From Marinobacter sp. JH2 (GTDB lineage: Bacteria; Pseudomonadota; Gammaproteobacteria; Pseudomonadales; Oleiphilaceae): a stretch of 64,000 nucleotides of DNA. Within the stretch, counting starts at the first letter, position 1, and each line of letters opens with the position of its first letter. The stretch is taken from NCBI RefSeq assembly GCF_004353225.1, contig NZ_CP037934.1, forward strand, positions 2,108,001 to 2,172,000, written 5' to 3'. Shown here one piece after another: positions 16,519-24,860 of this stretch. Below the pieces are notes generated by a model. It was not told the origin of the DNA. It saw only the letters and a program-made list of their open reading frames with translations, and did not search any database. A program made the translations under genes and the position numbers.

Positions 16519-18087
16519 ATGCCGCGGCTGCATTCACAGGCTATAACTCGCCTAAAAAGACTACTATCCACACCGGAAAATCTGCTGACGGCGGTAGTCG
16601 TGCTTAGCACACTCGCTACGCCTGCTCTTGCCCAAAGCAGTGGCGCCACCGAGCCTGCTTCTAGCTCGCGCCTGTGGGCTTCAGAAATCCGTACCTATGC
16701 CGAGAAATCCCTGAATGACGATGAAGCGCTAAGTGTCGCTGCCATACCTCTAAATGGTCCGGGCATTGAGCAGTATGTAAACGCTGACCAACTCATGAGT
16801 CCGGGTTCCATCATGAAGCTGGTGACCACCTATGCCGCACTGGAACTCTTGGGCCCTACACACCATTGGAAAACCGATTTCCTGACTGATGGTGAAATGG
16901 TGGGGGACACTCTCGAAGGCGATCTATACGTTCGCTTTGGCGGAGATCCCAAGCTCAATCTTGAGCGTCTTTGGAGCACACTCCGCGAACTCAAGGGCAT
17001 GGGTATTCGCCAAGTTACCGGGGACCTGGTGCTGGATGGTAGCCATTTCGAGATCGATGGTGGACTTCCGGTTTTCCACGACAATGGCAACAACCCACAC
17101 GCGCCTTTCTTGGTGGAGCCATCTGGATATCTAACCAATTTCAACTTAGTTCACTTGCAGGTTAGGGCTGACAAACGTGGCACTCAAGCTTGGGCCACCC
17201 CCAATCTGAACGAAATCACGATAGATAACCGGATAACAGCTGTGGCCGAGGGGCCCTGCCCTTCCCGGCGCAATTTTAAGTGGCAACCGGTGTTTCACAA
17301 CAATCAGAAAGTAACGGTTAGAGTAACCGGCGAACTACCACAAGGGTGCCGGGCCACCAGCTATATGTCGTTGCTACCCCAAGAGCGCTATTCCGCATCC
17401 ACCCTTCGTTCTTTGTTTTCCGAACTGGGCGTTGTTATCCAAGGCAGCGACCGGTTTGAAGAGACTCCGAAAAACGCTCACCTTGTGATGCGCGCCACGT
17501 CACCGGATTTAGTCACAATGGTCCGCGACATCAACAAATGGAGCAGCAACGTGATGGCAAGGCAGCTATTGCTTACCATCGGTGCAGAACTCCGCAAAGA
17601 CAATGAGCACGACGATCGGGTCGCGGGCATCCGCGCCATCTATCAATGGCTTGAAGAAAAAGGGGTTAACACTAACGGTATGGTCATCGACAATGGCGCG
17701 GGCCTTACCCGCCATGGTCGGATTTCAGCCCGGCAAGGAGCCCAGATTCTGCTTAATGCTTGGAACAGTCGCTACGCGTCGGATTTGATGACTTCAATGC
17801 CCATTATCGCGATGGACGGCACCATGGCGCGCAGGTTGCGCAATACAGGGTTGAAAGGTGAAGGCCGAATCAAAACCGGTTACTTGCAAGATGTCCGCTC
17901 CATTGCCGGATTTGCCCGAGACAATAACGACACCACGTGGGCTGTGGTCGGCATGGTCAACAACGATCCGGCCTGGAATGGCGGGGCGGTACTCGATCGA
18001 GTACTTCATTCGTTGCATTACCGGCCGCCCGTGGGGCTAGCCTTATCTCAATCCACCGATGACACTTCCGAGTCGTCTGTTCAATAA
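16519..18087 (+). CDS. dacB: D-alanyl-D-alanine carboxypeptidase/endopeptidase, PBP4 type
   Basis: This 522-residue periplasmic peptidase of family S13 has all three active-site motifs: SxxK as S97-I-M-K100, SxN as S342-S-N344, and KTG at 452-454. The signal peptide ends in TPALAQ near residue 39. The large insertion between the first two motifs is typical of PBP4. It trims or cleaves peptidoglycan cross-links and is not essential in most relatives. The ATG at 16519 is preceded by CAGGGT. The gene is monocistronic and convergent with the DUF2798 gene. An inverted repeat in its upstream region could be a control site. Confidence 0.9.
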   Translation: MPRLHSQAITRLKRLLSTPENLLTAVVVLSTLATPALAQSSGATEPASSSRLWASEIRTYAEKSLNDDEALSVAAIPLNGPGIEQYVNADQLMSPGSIMKLVTTYAALELLGPTHHWKTDFLTDGEMVGDTLEGDLYVRFGGDPKLNLERLWSTLRELKGMGIRQVTGDLVLDGSHFEIDGGLPVFHDNGNNPHAPFLVEPSGYLTNFNLVHLQVRADKRGTQAWATPNLNEITIDNRITAVAEGPCPSRRNFKWQPVFHNNQKVTVRVTGELPQGCRATSYMSLLPQERYSASTLRSLFSELGVVIQGSDRFEETPKNAHLVMRATSPDLVTMVRDINKWSSNVMARQLLLTIGAELRKDNEHDDRVAGIRAIYQWLEEKGVNTNGMVIDNGAGLTRHGRISARQGAQILLNAWNSRYASDLMTSMPIIAMDGTMARRLRNTGLKGEGRIKTGYLQDVRSIAGFARDNNDTTWAVVGMVNNDPAWNGGAVLDRVLHSLHYRPPVGLALSQSTDDTSESSVQ

Positions 18088-18136
18088 ACCTCTGGCCGTT
18101 CTTGGCGCCACGCGAGTAGCGGCCGCACGCAATTCT

Positions 18137-18397
18137 TCAACCGGACTGGTGATCGTTGGCAAACAGCTTGGCCATAGTCCAGTCCGCAATCTTTCCCGCC
18201 ATCGGCGCGATAAAGCTCACGAGCGGAAATGCTACAGCCCACGCGACAAGAAAAGCCGCGCCCCAGCGATGGAAAAAGCCGTCAGCCAAACCGGTATTGA
18301 TCAAGGTAATAACCCCGGACATCAACAACGACATCATGCCGGACATATAAAAGGCAAAAACAAACTGACGAACACGTGCTTGCTTATATGAGGACAT
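18137..18397 (-). CDS. DUF2798 family small membrane protein
   Basis: This 86-residue protein has two hydrophobic helices (FVFAFYMSGMMSLLMSGVIT and FLVAWAVAFPLVSFIAPMAG), the pattern that defines DUF2798. No function is established for the family. The ATG at 18397 (MSSYKQARVRQF) was chosen because it begins right before the conserved region; a longer frame reaching 18460 has no support. It is convergent with dacB, 49 bases away. Confidence 0.8.
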   Translation of the reverse strand: MSSYKQARVRQFVFAFYMSGMMSLLMSGVITLINTGLADGFFHRWGAAFLVAWAVAFPLVSFIAPMAGKIADWTMAKLFANDHQSG

Positions 18398-18540
18398 GCT
18401 TTCTTTCCCGGGTTTGGTGTTATGAACAGTAAACAATTCAATCATGCGACCGCCGCGCAAGACCGCTCACACGTTGACCGGTGAGAAGCTGCAACATGAT
18501 AGTAAGCGGGAATTATTTTTCCATACGGCTTTTTACCAAG

Positions 18541-18572
18541 AAGGGGCGGATGACTCCCGTCACCCGCCCCTT
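18541..18572 (-). terminator. Terminator of the acyl-CoA dehydrogenase/kinase operon
   Basis: AAGGGGCGG and CCGCCCCTT pair over nine bases, and a further TGAC/GTCA pair lies within, around a four-base loop. The hairpin lies 20 bases past the last SDR stop codon. The plus-strand side has a TTTTT run, so termination may be more efficient for plus-strand transcripts. Confidence 0.6.
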
Positions 18573-18592
18573 TTTATCATCACCAGCCGTGT

Positions 18593-19363
18593 TTAAATCG
18601 TCAGGTAACCACCGTCCGCATTGATGCACGCACCTGTGGTGTAGCTGGAGGCGTTCGACACCAGGTACAAAACGGTACCGGCCATTTCGTCTGGATCGGC
18701 CACGCGCTTCATGGGGATGTGTGCCATCGCTTGTTTTTTGATGGATTCGTTGGTGGTCAAGGCACTGGCGAATTTGGTGTCCGTCAGGCCTGGCAACAAG
18801 GCGTTAACCCGCACGTTTTGCTGCCCCAGTTCCATGGCGAAAGACTTGGTCATAGAGATCACGGCAGCCTTAGTTACTGAATAGATACCCTGGAAATGAC
18901 CAGGATTAACACCGTTCACAGAGGCTACGTTTACGATCGAGCCGCCGCCATTCTTCTTCATCAACTGGGCGCCTCGGGCGCACATGAAGAAGTAACCACG
19001 AATGTTAACGTCCACGGTCTTTTGGAAAGCGCTTAGATCCGTGTCTTCAACCGGGCCAAAGTAAGGGTTAGCAGCGGCGTTGTTTACCAGAATATCCAGT
19101 TTACCGTGGGCCTCGGCGATGTGCTCCCAAGTGGCTTCAATCTGATCCATTTCGCCAATGTGGCAGGCAACGGCCTCGGCACTTCCGCCCGCTTCGCGAA
19201 TGCTGCTGGCAACGGTTTCACAATCATTAATTTTGCGGCTACTAACAATCACGTGAGCACCGTAGGTGGCCAAAGTACGGGCAATGCTTTCGCCGATGCC
19301 ACGGCTGGCGCCGGTTACCAAAGCGACTTTGCCAGTCAGATCAAACAGGTTCGCGTTGCTCAT
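18593..19363 (-). CDS. Short-chain dehydrogenase/reductase (operon gene 5)
   Basis: This 256-residue classical SDR has the cofactor motif TGASRGIG near residue 18, NNAAANPYFG, and the catalytic Ser (NVASVNG) with YSVTK. It ends in a GACINADGGYLTI tail. Family members oxidise or reduce hydroxyl/keto groups with NAD(P)H. It is the last gene of a minus-strand operon that begins with the acyl-CoA dehydrogenase at 23270, and a terminator follows. In this setting a hydroxyacyl-CoA or ketoacyl-CoA substrate is likely, but this is inference from neighbours. The ATG at 19363 lies 15 bases after the histidine-phosphatase-fold stop codon. Confidence 0.85.
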   Translation of the reverse strand: MSNANLFDLTGKVALVTGASRGIGESIARTLATYGAHVIVSSRKINDCETVASSIREAGGSAEAVACHIGEMDQIEATWEHIAEAHGKLDILVNNAAANPYFGPVEDTDLSAFQKTVDVNIRGYFFMCARGAQLMKKNGGGSIVNVASVNGVNPGHFQGIYSVTKAAVISMTKSFAMELGQQNVRVNALLPGLTDTKFASALTTNESIKKQAMAHIPMKRVADPDEMAGTVLYLVSNASSYTTGACINADGGYLTI

Positions 19364-19378
19364 AGTTGTTCCTCAGTG

Positions 19379-20068
19379 TTATCGGAATGTCACCAAAGCG
19401 GGGTTCTCCGCTTCGAGGTGGCTATAGTTGTTGAATACGGCCAGGCTGCGCCGGGCACCGGAATACAGAATTCGGGATACGCTGGTATTGGCGATCACGC
19501 TGTTAACTTCCAGCGTTTTTCGGTCGGAAAGCTCCAGTAGATTCTGAGCAATTACGGCAATCGGCCCACCTGAGGTGGAAACCACCACATCGGCGCCGTC
19601 GGCCATTTCGATCAACTGCTCCAACGACTGATTCACCCGCTGCTTGAAGCTTTGCCAGGTTTCAGCGTACTCGTTGTCGTATTCCCCGCTCACCCACCGC
19701 TCCACAGCCTTTTCAAAGGCCATCTGAAACGCCCGGGCCGGCTTCGGAAAACTCGCCAAATCCCTTGCCATTGCTTGTTTATCTGCCCATTCCGGGCGTA
19801 GGCGCTCTACCACCTCGACATGATCAAACTCGTTCAAACCTTCGAGTACCCGCATGTCTGGCAGCGTTGCGCCATAACCGGTCGCCAGCGCTTCCACGGT
19901 TTCCCGGTGACGCTGGAGATTGCCACCGAAAATAGCGCCCGGCTCCACTTTGTCCGCCAGCCAACGGCCCAGCACTTTGCCCTGTTCCCAGCCTCGCTTG
20001 GAAAGCTGATCGTAGTTTTCTTTGCCGAAGCTCGCTTGTCCGTGTCGAACCAGATAAACCGTTGCCAT
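19379..20068 (-). CDS. Histidine phosphatase (PGM) fold protein with altered second histidine motif
   Basis: This 229-residue protein begins MATVYLVRHGQASFG, the RHG motif of the phosphoglycerate mutase/histidine phosphatase superfamily. It has the NEFDHVE acidic segment at mid-length. The C-terminal motif that normally reads SHGG, with the second catalytic His, is STSGGPIAVIA here. The first His and the acidic residue remain. The ATG overlaps the kinase stop as TAATG, which strongly indicates coupling and sets the start; an 11-residue longer frame is not supported. It could be a low-activity phosphatase or a non-catalytic partner of the upstream kinase. Confidence 0.8.
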   Translation of the reverse strand: MATVYLVRHGQASFGKENYDQLSKRGWEQGKVLGRWLADKVEPGAIFGGNLQRHRETVEALATGYGATLPDMRVLEGLNEFDHVEVVERLRPEWADKQAMARDLASFPKPARAFQMAFEKAVERWVSGEYDNEYAETWQSFKQRVNQSLEQLIEMADGADVVVSTSGGPIAVIAQNLLELSDRKTLEVNSVIANTSVSRILYSGARRSLAVFNNYSHLEAENPALVTFR

Positions 20069-21132
20069 TACAAACTGCTCTCGCTGATCAACCGCAAGCA
20101 ACGTTTTTCGAGATAGTTTGCTGCGTGGCCAAAGGCCGCAAAACGCTTGTCTTTGGTTTGGCCGTTGTAGAAGCGGTAATAAATCTGCTGAACAATCACC
20201 GCCAACCGGAACAAGCCGTAAATTTCATAAAAATCAAAGTTATCGGCCCGGAACCCTGATTTTTCCATGTAATACTCCACCACTTCCTTGCGGGTCAGCA
20301 TGCCCGGTTGGTGGGTGGGCTGACGACGCAGCACCTGGAACGGGCCTTCATCATCGGCCTCAATCCAATAGGCCAACGTATTGCCTAAGTCCATCAACGG
20401 GTCGCCAATGGTGGCCATTTCCCAATCCAGCACGCCGATCACTTCAAACGGATTGTCGGGGTTCAAAACCACGTTATCGAAACGGTAGTCGTTGTGGATA
20501 ACCACTTGGGCAATGTCGTCTGGCATCTTATCATTCAACCAGCTCATGACGGCTTCGAAGTCACCCACATCTTCGGTGCGCGCTTTGCGAAAACGGTCGC
20601 TCCAGCCACCAATCTGACGCTGAATATAGCCCGCACCTTTGCCCAGCGTGTCCAAGCCTGCGGCCTTCGCATCAACGGTGTGAAGATCAACCAATTTATC
20701 GATCACGTTCAAGCACAGTTTGCGGGTATCCGCTTCACTGAGTTCCAGTTCGCTGGGAAAATCCTGACGCAGAATGATGCCTTTCAGTCGTTCCATCACG
20801 TAGAAGTCGCAACCCAGTACGCTGTGGTCATCGCAGATGGCCACGATGCTCGGCACATACGGGTAAACCGGCTTTAATGCTTCCATCACCCGCGCTTCGC
20901 GCAGCATGTCGTGGGCGGATTTTGCAATCTTGCCCAGCGGCGGGCGACGAAGTACGTAGGACTGGTTGCCGTAGTCCACTTGGTAAGTCAGGTTCGACGC
21001 ACCACCCGGGTACTGTTTGATGGTGGGCTGGCCTTCCAGACCCCGAATGGCCTGTTTCATGAACTGGTCAACCACCTGAATGTCCAGCTCTTCGCCTTCC
21101 CGGATGTCTACGGCCTCATCAATCTGTGTCAT
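20068..21132 (-). CDS. APH-family kinase associated with acyl-CoA dehydrogenases
   Basis: This 354-residue protein of the aminoglycoside phosphotransferase fold has a glycine-rich YPGGASNLTYQV, the ATP-binding YVLRRPP lysine/arginine region, the catalytic loop HNDYRFDN, and the metal-binding DWEMATIGDPLMDLGN. This subgroup is found beside or fused to acyl-CoA dehydrogenases (human ACAD10/11, LvaA of Pseudomonas putida). Its known members phosphorylate the 4-hydroxyl of 4-hydroxyacyl-CoAs. It is not an antibiotic-resistance enzyme on this evidence. It lies in the middle of the operon and overlaps the phosphatase-fold gene by one base. LvaB-like small subunits were not found nearby. Confidence 0.85.
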   Translation of the reverse strand: MTQIDEAVDIREGEELDIQVVDQFMKQAIRGLEGQPTIKQYPGGASNLTYQVDYGNQSYVLRRPPLGKIAKSAHDMLREARVMEALKPVYPYVPSIVAICDDHSVLGCDFYVMERLKGIILRQDFPSELELSEADTRKLCLNVIDKLVDLHTVDAKAAGLDTLGKGAGYIQRQIGGWSDRFRKARTEDVGDFEAVMSWLNDKMPDDIAQVVIHNDYRFDNVVLNPDNPFEVIGVLDWEMATIGDPLMDLGNTLAYWIEADDEGPFQVLRRQPTHQPGMLTRKEVVEYYMEKSGFRADNFDFYEIYGLFRLAVIVQQIYYRFYNGQTKDKRFAAFGHAANYLEKRCLRLISESSL

Positions 21133-21169
21133 TCACTCTCTCCTGTGATCCTCGAGCAAGCTTGGCCAT

Positions 21170-21991
21170 TCAGGCGTTGCTTTTTTTACCCATCTTGCCC
21201 ATCCAACGTTTGGTTTCCTGGTGCATCAACCAATCAAACGCTTTCGGCGCATGGCGCTTGAGCATCCACATACGGCGCTCTTTAACGTGTGGCAGCACCC
21301 AGAAATCTTTGCCTTTTACGCTACGGACGATATCGTCTGCGACGTCCTCTGCAGTGATGCTGGAACGCTTCATCAGTTTGTTAACATTCTGCTGTATTCC
21401 CGGAATATCCGAACGCATGCTGCTTGTGAGGTTTGTCTGGAAAAATGCCGGGCATACGCAGCTTACGTTTATTCCGGAATCCCGGAGTTCTTGGCTTAGG
21501 GTTTCAGACAGCGCAATCACACCCGCTTTGGAAACGTTGTAGCTATTCATCAACGGCGCAAGCATCAATCCGGCCATGGAGGCGATGTTCACAAACGTGC
21601 CGGACTTTTGTTCTTTGAACAACGGCGTGAAAGCCTTACAGCCTCGCACAACACCAAGTACGTTGATATCGAGTATCCATTCCCAGTCACCGATGGTGGT
21701 GTCTTCGATAGCCCCTGCGGAGGCCACGCCAGCGTTGTTAACAACAACGTCCACTCCGCCCCACTTTTCCACCAGGTCGTCCCGAACTTTCTCGAAATCG
21801 CTCAAGCGGCGAACATCGCATTCCACGAAGTAACCTTCGCCGCCGGCGTTGCTCAGTTCTTTCTCGACGGCAATGCCCTGCTCCGGGTTAATATCTCCGA
21901 TGCAAACCTTGGCACCTTCTTTCGCGTACCGCAATGCAATCGCCCGGCCCAAGCCACTGGCTCCGCCGGTTATGAATACTCGTTGTGTCAT
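21170..21991 (-). CDS. Short-chain dehydrogenase/reductase (operon gene 2)
   Basis: This 273-residue SDR has the nucleotide motif TGGASGLG at the N terminus, NNAGVASAG, a catalytic Ser in NIASMAGL, and YNVSK. An extended basic C terminus (KRWMGKMGKKSNA) follows the Rossmann core. The start at 21991 (MTQRVFITGG) was preferred to a 54-residue longer frame because the Rossmann motif begins there and GGAG lies 11 bases upstream. It sits between the acyl-CoA dehydrogenase and kinase genes. A 4-keto to 4-hydroxyacyl-CoA reduction, analogous to LvaD, is a plausible role but remains an inference. Confidence 0.85.
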   Translation of the reverse strand: MTQRVFITGGASGLGRAIALRYAKEGAKVCIGDINPEQGIAVEKELSNAGGEGYFVECDVRRLSDFEKVRDDLVEKWGGVDVVVNNAGVASAGAIEDTTIGDWEWILDINVLGVVRGCKAFTPLFKEQKSGTFVNIASMAGLMLAPLMNSYNVSKAGVIALSETLSQELRDSGINVSCVCPAFFQTNLTSSMRSDIPGIQQNVNKLMKRSSITAEDVADDIVRSVKGKDFWVLPHVKERRMWMLKRHAPKAFDWLMHQETKRWMGKMGKKSNA

Positions 21992-22061
21992 TCGTGTTTT
22001 TCTCCGATTTAATATGGAGTTTATTATCTTCATCCGAGTAAGAGCTGGTGCCGGATAGAGC

Positions 22062-23270
22062 TTACTTATACTTCCGAAGTTCAAGGCGAGCCACCATCGC
22101 CCGGTGAACCTCGTCAGGGCCATCGGCCAATCGCAGAACGCGAGCATAAGCAAACAATGCCGTCAGCGGGAAGTCCTCATCGCTGACGCCACCGCCACCG
22201 TGCATCTGAATCGCATCATCCACAATCTGTTGTAGCATCACAGGCACCACCGCCTTGATCATGGAAACCTCTTGCAATGCCCCCATGATGCCCTTGGTAT
22301 CCAGCGCCCAAGCACACTTCAGCGTCAACAACCGCGCCTGCTCGATATTCATACGGGCATTGGCGATCACATCCGGGTTGCCACCGAGTTTCGCCAGTGG
22401 GCGACCGAATGCCTCTCGGCTCATGGAACGTTTAACCATTAATTCGAGAGTACGCTCGGCAGCACCGATTGCGCGCATGCAATGGTGCACTCGGCCTGGG
22501 CCCAAACGACCTTGGGCGATTTCAAATCCACGGCCCGGGCCGGCAATAATCGCGCTCTTCGGCAAGCGAACGTTTTCAAACAAAACCTGGCCATGACCAT
22601 AAGGCTCGTCGTAAGCCCCGAAAACCGGCAACATGCGTTCAATGGTTATGCCCGGGGTGTCCATAGGCACCAACACCATAGAATGACGACGATGTTTATG
22701 AGCGTCAGGATCGGTCACCGCCATGAAAATGCCCACTTTGCAGTCGGGGTGCCCAACACCCGTACTCCACCATTTACGCCCATTGAGAACCACCTCATCG
22801 CCCTCAACCACAGCAGTCGCTTCCATATTAGTCGCATCGGAAGAGGCGACCGCCGGCTCAGTCATAAAGAACGCTGAGCGGGCTTCGCCATTCATCAACC
22901 GAGGCAGCCATTCCGCCTTTTGCTCGTCTGAGCCGTAGTGGATCAGCACTTCCATATTGCCAGTATCCGGGGCGTTGCAGTTGAAGATCTCCGGTGCAAT
23001 AAAGCTGCGGCCGGTTTCTTCGGCAATCAGGGCATAGTCGGAGTTCAGCAAACCACAGCCATGCTTTTCATCCGGGAAGAACATGTTCCACAGGCCTTGG
23101 GCCTTGGCTTTTTCTTTCAACTCTTTGATGGTTGGCAGAACAACCCAGCGATTTTCCTGGGCAGCCAACTCTTTATGGTATTGCTCTTCAATCGGGTAAA
23201 TCTCATCACGCATAAACGCTTTCACGCGCTTCAGGTAATCTTGGCCTTTCTCGGAAATATTGAAATCCAT
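22062..23270 (-). CDS. Acyl-CoA dehydrogenase family protein (ACAD10/11-like)
   Basis: This 402-residue flavoprotein has the family landmarks FFMTEPAVASSDATN (FAD binding), RKWWSTGVGHPDCKVGIFM, RAIGAAERTLELMVKRSMSR, and the C-terminal HGGGGVSDEDFPLTALFAYARVLRLADGPDEVH. The sequence resembles the ACAD10/11-like subgroup, not standard short-chain dehydrogenases. It is the first gene of the operon, with a 147-base gap to the divergent LysR gene, which probably controls it. With the adjacent kinase it would fit conversion of 4-phosphoacyl-CoA to an enoyl-CoA. The FAD cofactor is inferred from family. Confidence 0.88.
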   Translation of the reverse strand: MDFNISEKGQDYLKRVKAFMRDEIYPIEEQYHKELAAQENRWVVLPTIKELKEKAKAQGLWNMFFPDEKHGCGLLNSDYALIAEETGRSFIAPEIFNCNAPDTGNMEVLIHYGSDEQKAEWLPRLMNGEARSAFFMTEPAVASSDATNMEATAVVEGDEVVLNGRKWWSTGVGHPDCKVGIFMAVTDPDAHKHRRHSMVLVPMDTPGITIERMLPVFGAYDEPYGHGQVLFENVRLPKSAIIAGPGRGFEIAQGRLGPGRVHHCMRAIGAAERTLELMVKRSMSREAFGRPLAKLGGNPDVIANARMNIEQARLLTLKCAWALDTKGIMGALQEVSMIKAVVPVMLQQIVDDAIQMHGGGGVSDEDFPLTALFAYARVLRLADGPDEVHRAMVARLELRKYK

Positions 23271-23417
23271 GGTGCAGCTCCTCGCGCTTACCAGCCCCAG
23301 GTTCCGGGGCGCACTTTCGATCAGATGGCAAGCAGTCTAGAAGGCAAAACGCTATTACGCGACTGAATTGTTCTTATCGTTTATCATTACTGTCACTTAT
23401 TCAGAAAGTGGATACGC

Positions 23418-24320
23418 ATGATGGCACTGAATCGACTCGATCTTAACCTGCTGCACGTCTTTGACACGATTTACAGAGAAGGCAGTCTTACCCGCGCAGC
23501 CAAGGCACTGCACCTGACTCAGCCCGCGGTGAGCCATTCTTTGGCCCGGCTGCGCGACCATTTTGATGACCCGTTGTTCACCCGCCAGGGCAATCAAATG
23601 GTGCCAACACCTTTGGCGCGCCGTTTTCTGGAATCCATGCGGCCGGGCCTGAATCAGGTGCAAAGTGCGGTCAACCAGTTTCACGCCTTTGACCCTGCCA
23701 GCCAACGAAAAACCTACGCTCTAGGGTTGAGAGACGTTTTGGAATCAACGTTTCTTCCGGAACTCATGAATCGATTGGCCCCTTACCCCGACATGGAGAT
23801 TTCCAGCCAGCGGGTGGCAAGACGAGAAATGGAAACTCAGTTGGCGGCTGGCAAGCTGGATTTTGCAATTGATGTATTGCTGCCCCTCAGCAACCAAACC
23901 AGTCACGAGCTGCTTCGACAGGACAGGCTTGTGGTGCTTGCTCGCAAGAACCATCCGGCCATACAAAAAGAACTGACCATGGCATCCTATTTGGACGCCA
24001 GGCACATACTGGTATCGTCCCGGAGCGAGGGTCCTGGGTTAGAAGACTTTGCGCTGTCTCGGCAGGGCGCGCAGCGAGATATTCGGTTGCGCTGCCAGCA
24101 CTACTATGCGGCTTGTCGTGTCGCAGAATCGTCAGACTTGCTGCTGACCATGCCAGAGACATATGCCAAGATTATTGCCGAACGCGCAGAGGTGGAGGTG
24201 GTGGCACCTCCCGGTGAGATGCCCTCGATTGACGTGCACTTATACTGGCACAAAGCTTACGAGCGGGAGCCCGCGCTTGTGTGGTTCCGGGCGTTACTGC
24301 GTGATCTTCAGGAAAGCTAG
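23418..24320 (+). CDS. LysR-family transcriptional regulator
   Basis: This 300-residue regulator has the N-terminal winged helix-turn-helix typical of LysR proteins (LNLLHVFDTIYREGSLTRAA, then LHLTQPAVSHSLARLR), followed by a periplasmic-binding-like effector domain. It is divergent from the acyl-CoA dehydrogenase operon across a 147-base gap, the usual layout for a LysR protein and its target. Two adjacent ATG codons (23418 and 23421) give a start uncertainty of one residue. The effector may be a pathway CoA ester or acid. Its stop codon shares bases with the stop of the next, opposite gene. Confidence 0.88.
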   Translation: MMALNRLDLNLLHVFDTIYREGSLTRAAKALHLTQPAVSHSLARLRDHFDDPLFTRQGNQMVPTPLARRFLESMRPGLNQVQSAVNQFHAFDPASQRKTYALGLRDVLESTFLPELMNRLAPYPDMEISSQRVARREMETQLAAGKLDFAIDVLLPLSNQTSHELLRQDRLVVLARKNHPAIQKELTMASYLDARHILVSSRSEGPGLEDFALSRQGAQRDIRLRCQHYYAACRVAESSDLLLTMPETYAKIIAERAEVEVVAPPGEMPSIDVHLYWHKAYEREPALVWFRALLRDLQES

Positions 24321-24673
24321 TAGGCTCCCACCAGCATCAAAAAGCCCATAAAGCTGGCTGCGGTTATGGCCAACGACACCGCGACTATGCCGAAGCCCCA
24401 CCAAATCGCCGCGCCACTGGAGACGTTCACGTCGTGGCCCAGTAACGTGCGATAGAACGCCCAAGGCCCTAGAACAAAAGCACCGACCACAGCAAACACA
24501 AGACCGATGGCAATGCCGGCAAAGGTCCAGGTAGCCAGTGCCGTGGCTCGTTCTGACACTTGATCCTTCACACCGTGATGCTCAAGGAACTTCTTGCAGA
24601 AGAACCAGATCAAACCAAACAAAGCCGCCACAAAGACGAGCGCACCAATGAGCGTGACAATCCGATAGAGCAC
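24317..24673 (-). CDS. Hypothetical three-helix membrane protein
   Basis: This 118-residue protein was not assigned to a family. It has three hydrophobic segments: residues 3-26 (IVTLIGALVFVAALFGLIWF), 47-72 (TWTFAGIAIGLVFAVVGAFV) and 88-115 (AIWWGFGIVAVSLAITAASF). A basic stretch, KKFLEHHGVKDQVSER, lies between the first two. It is convergent with the LysR gene and its stop codon is contained in the same CTAG tetramer. The gene is alone on its strand. No function is proposed. Confidence 0.65.
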   Translation of the reverse strand: MLYRIVTLIGALVFVAALFGLIWFFCKKFLEHHGVKDQVSERATALATWTFAGIAIGLVFAVVGAFVLGPWAFYRTLLGHDVNVSSGAAIWWGFGIVAVSLAITAASFMGFLMLVGAY

Positions 24674-24860
24674 TTGAAGATCCTGTTTTCGGGAGGTTAA
24701 TCGAGGCCTAAGCCAATGGTTCAGCCACTATAACCATCATCTGTCACAAGGCACAACAGAGCCTTGATTTCCTTGCTCCTTAGAACTGGCATATAGTCGC
24801 GACAGGGCTACACTGGGGTTGTTGAATCCGCTTACCCCACACCGTTCAGGAGGTTCGGGA

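Noticed and set aside
20068..21132. APH-type protein as an antibiotic resistance gene
   Set aside because: Its motifs and operon place it with acyl-CoA dehydrogenase-associated kinases, not aminoglycoside phosphotransferases.
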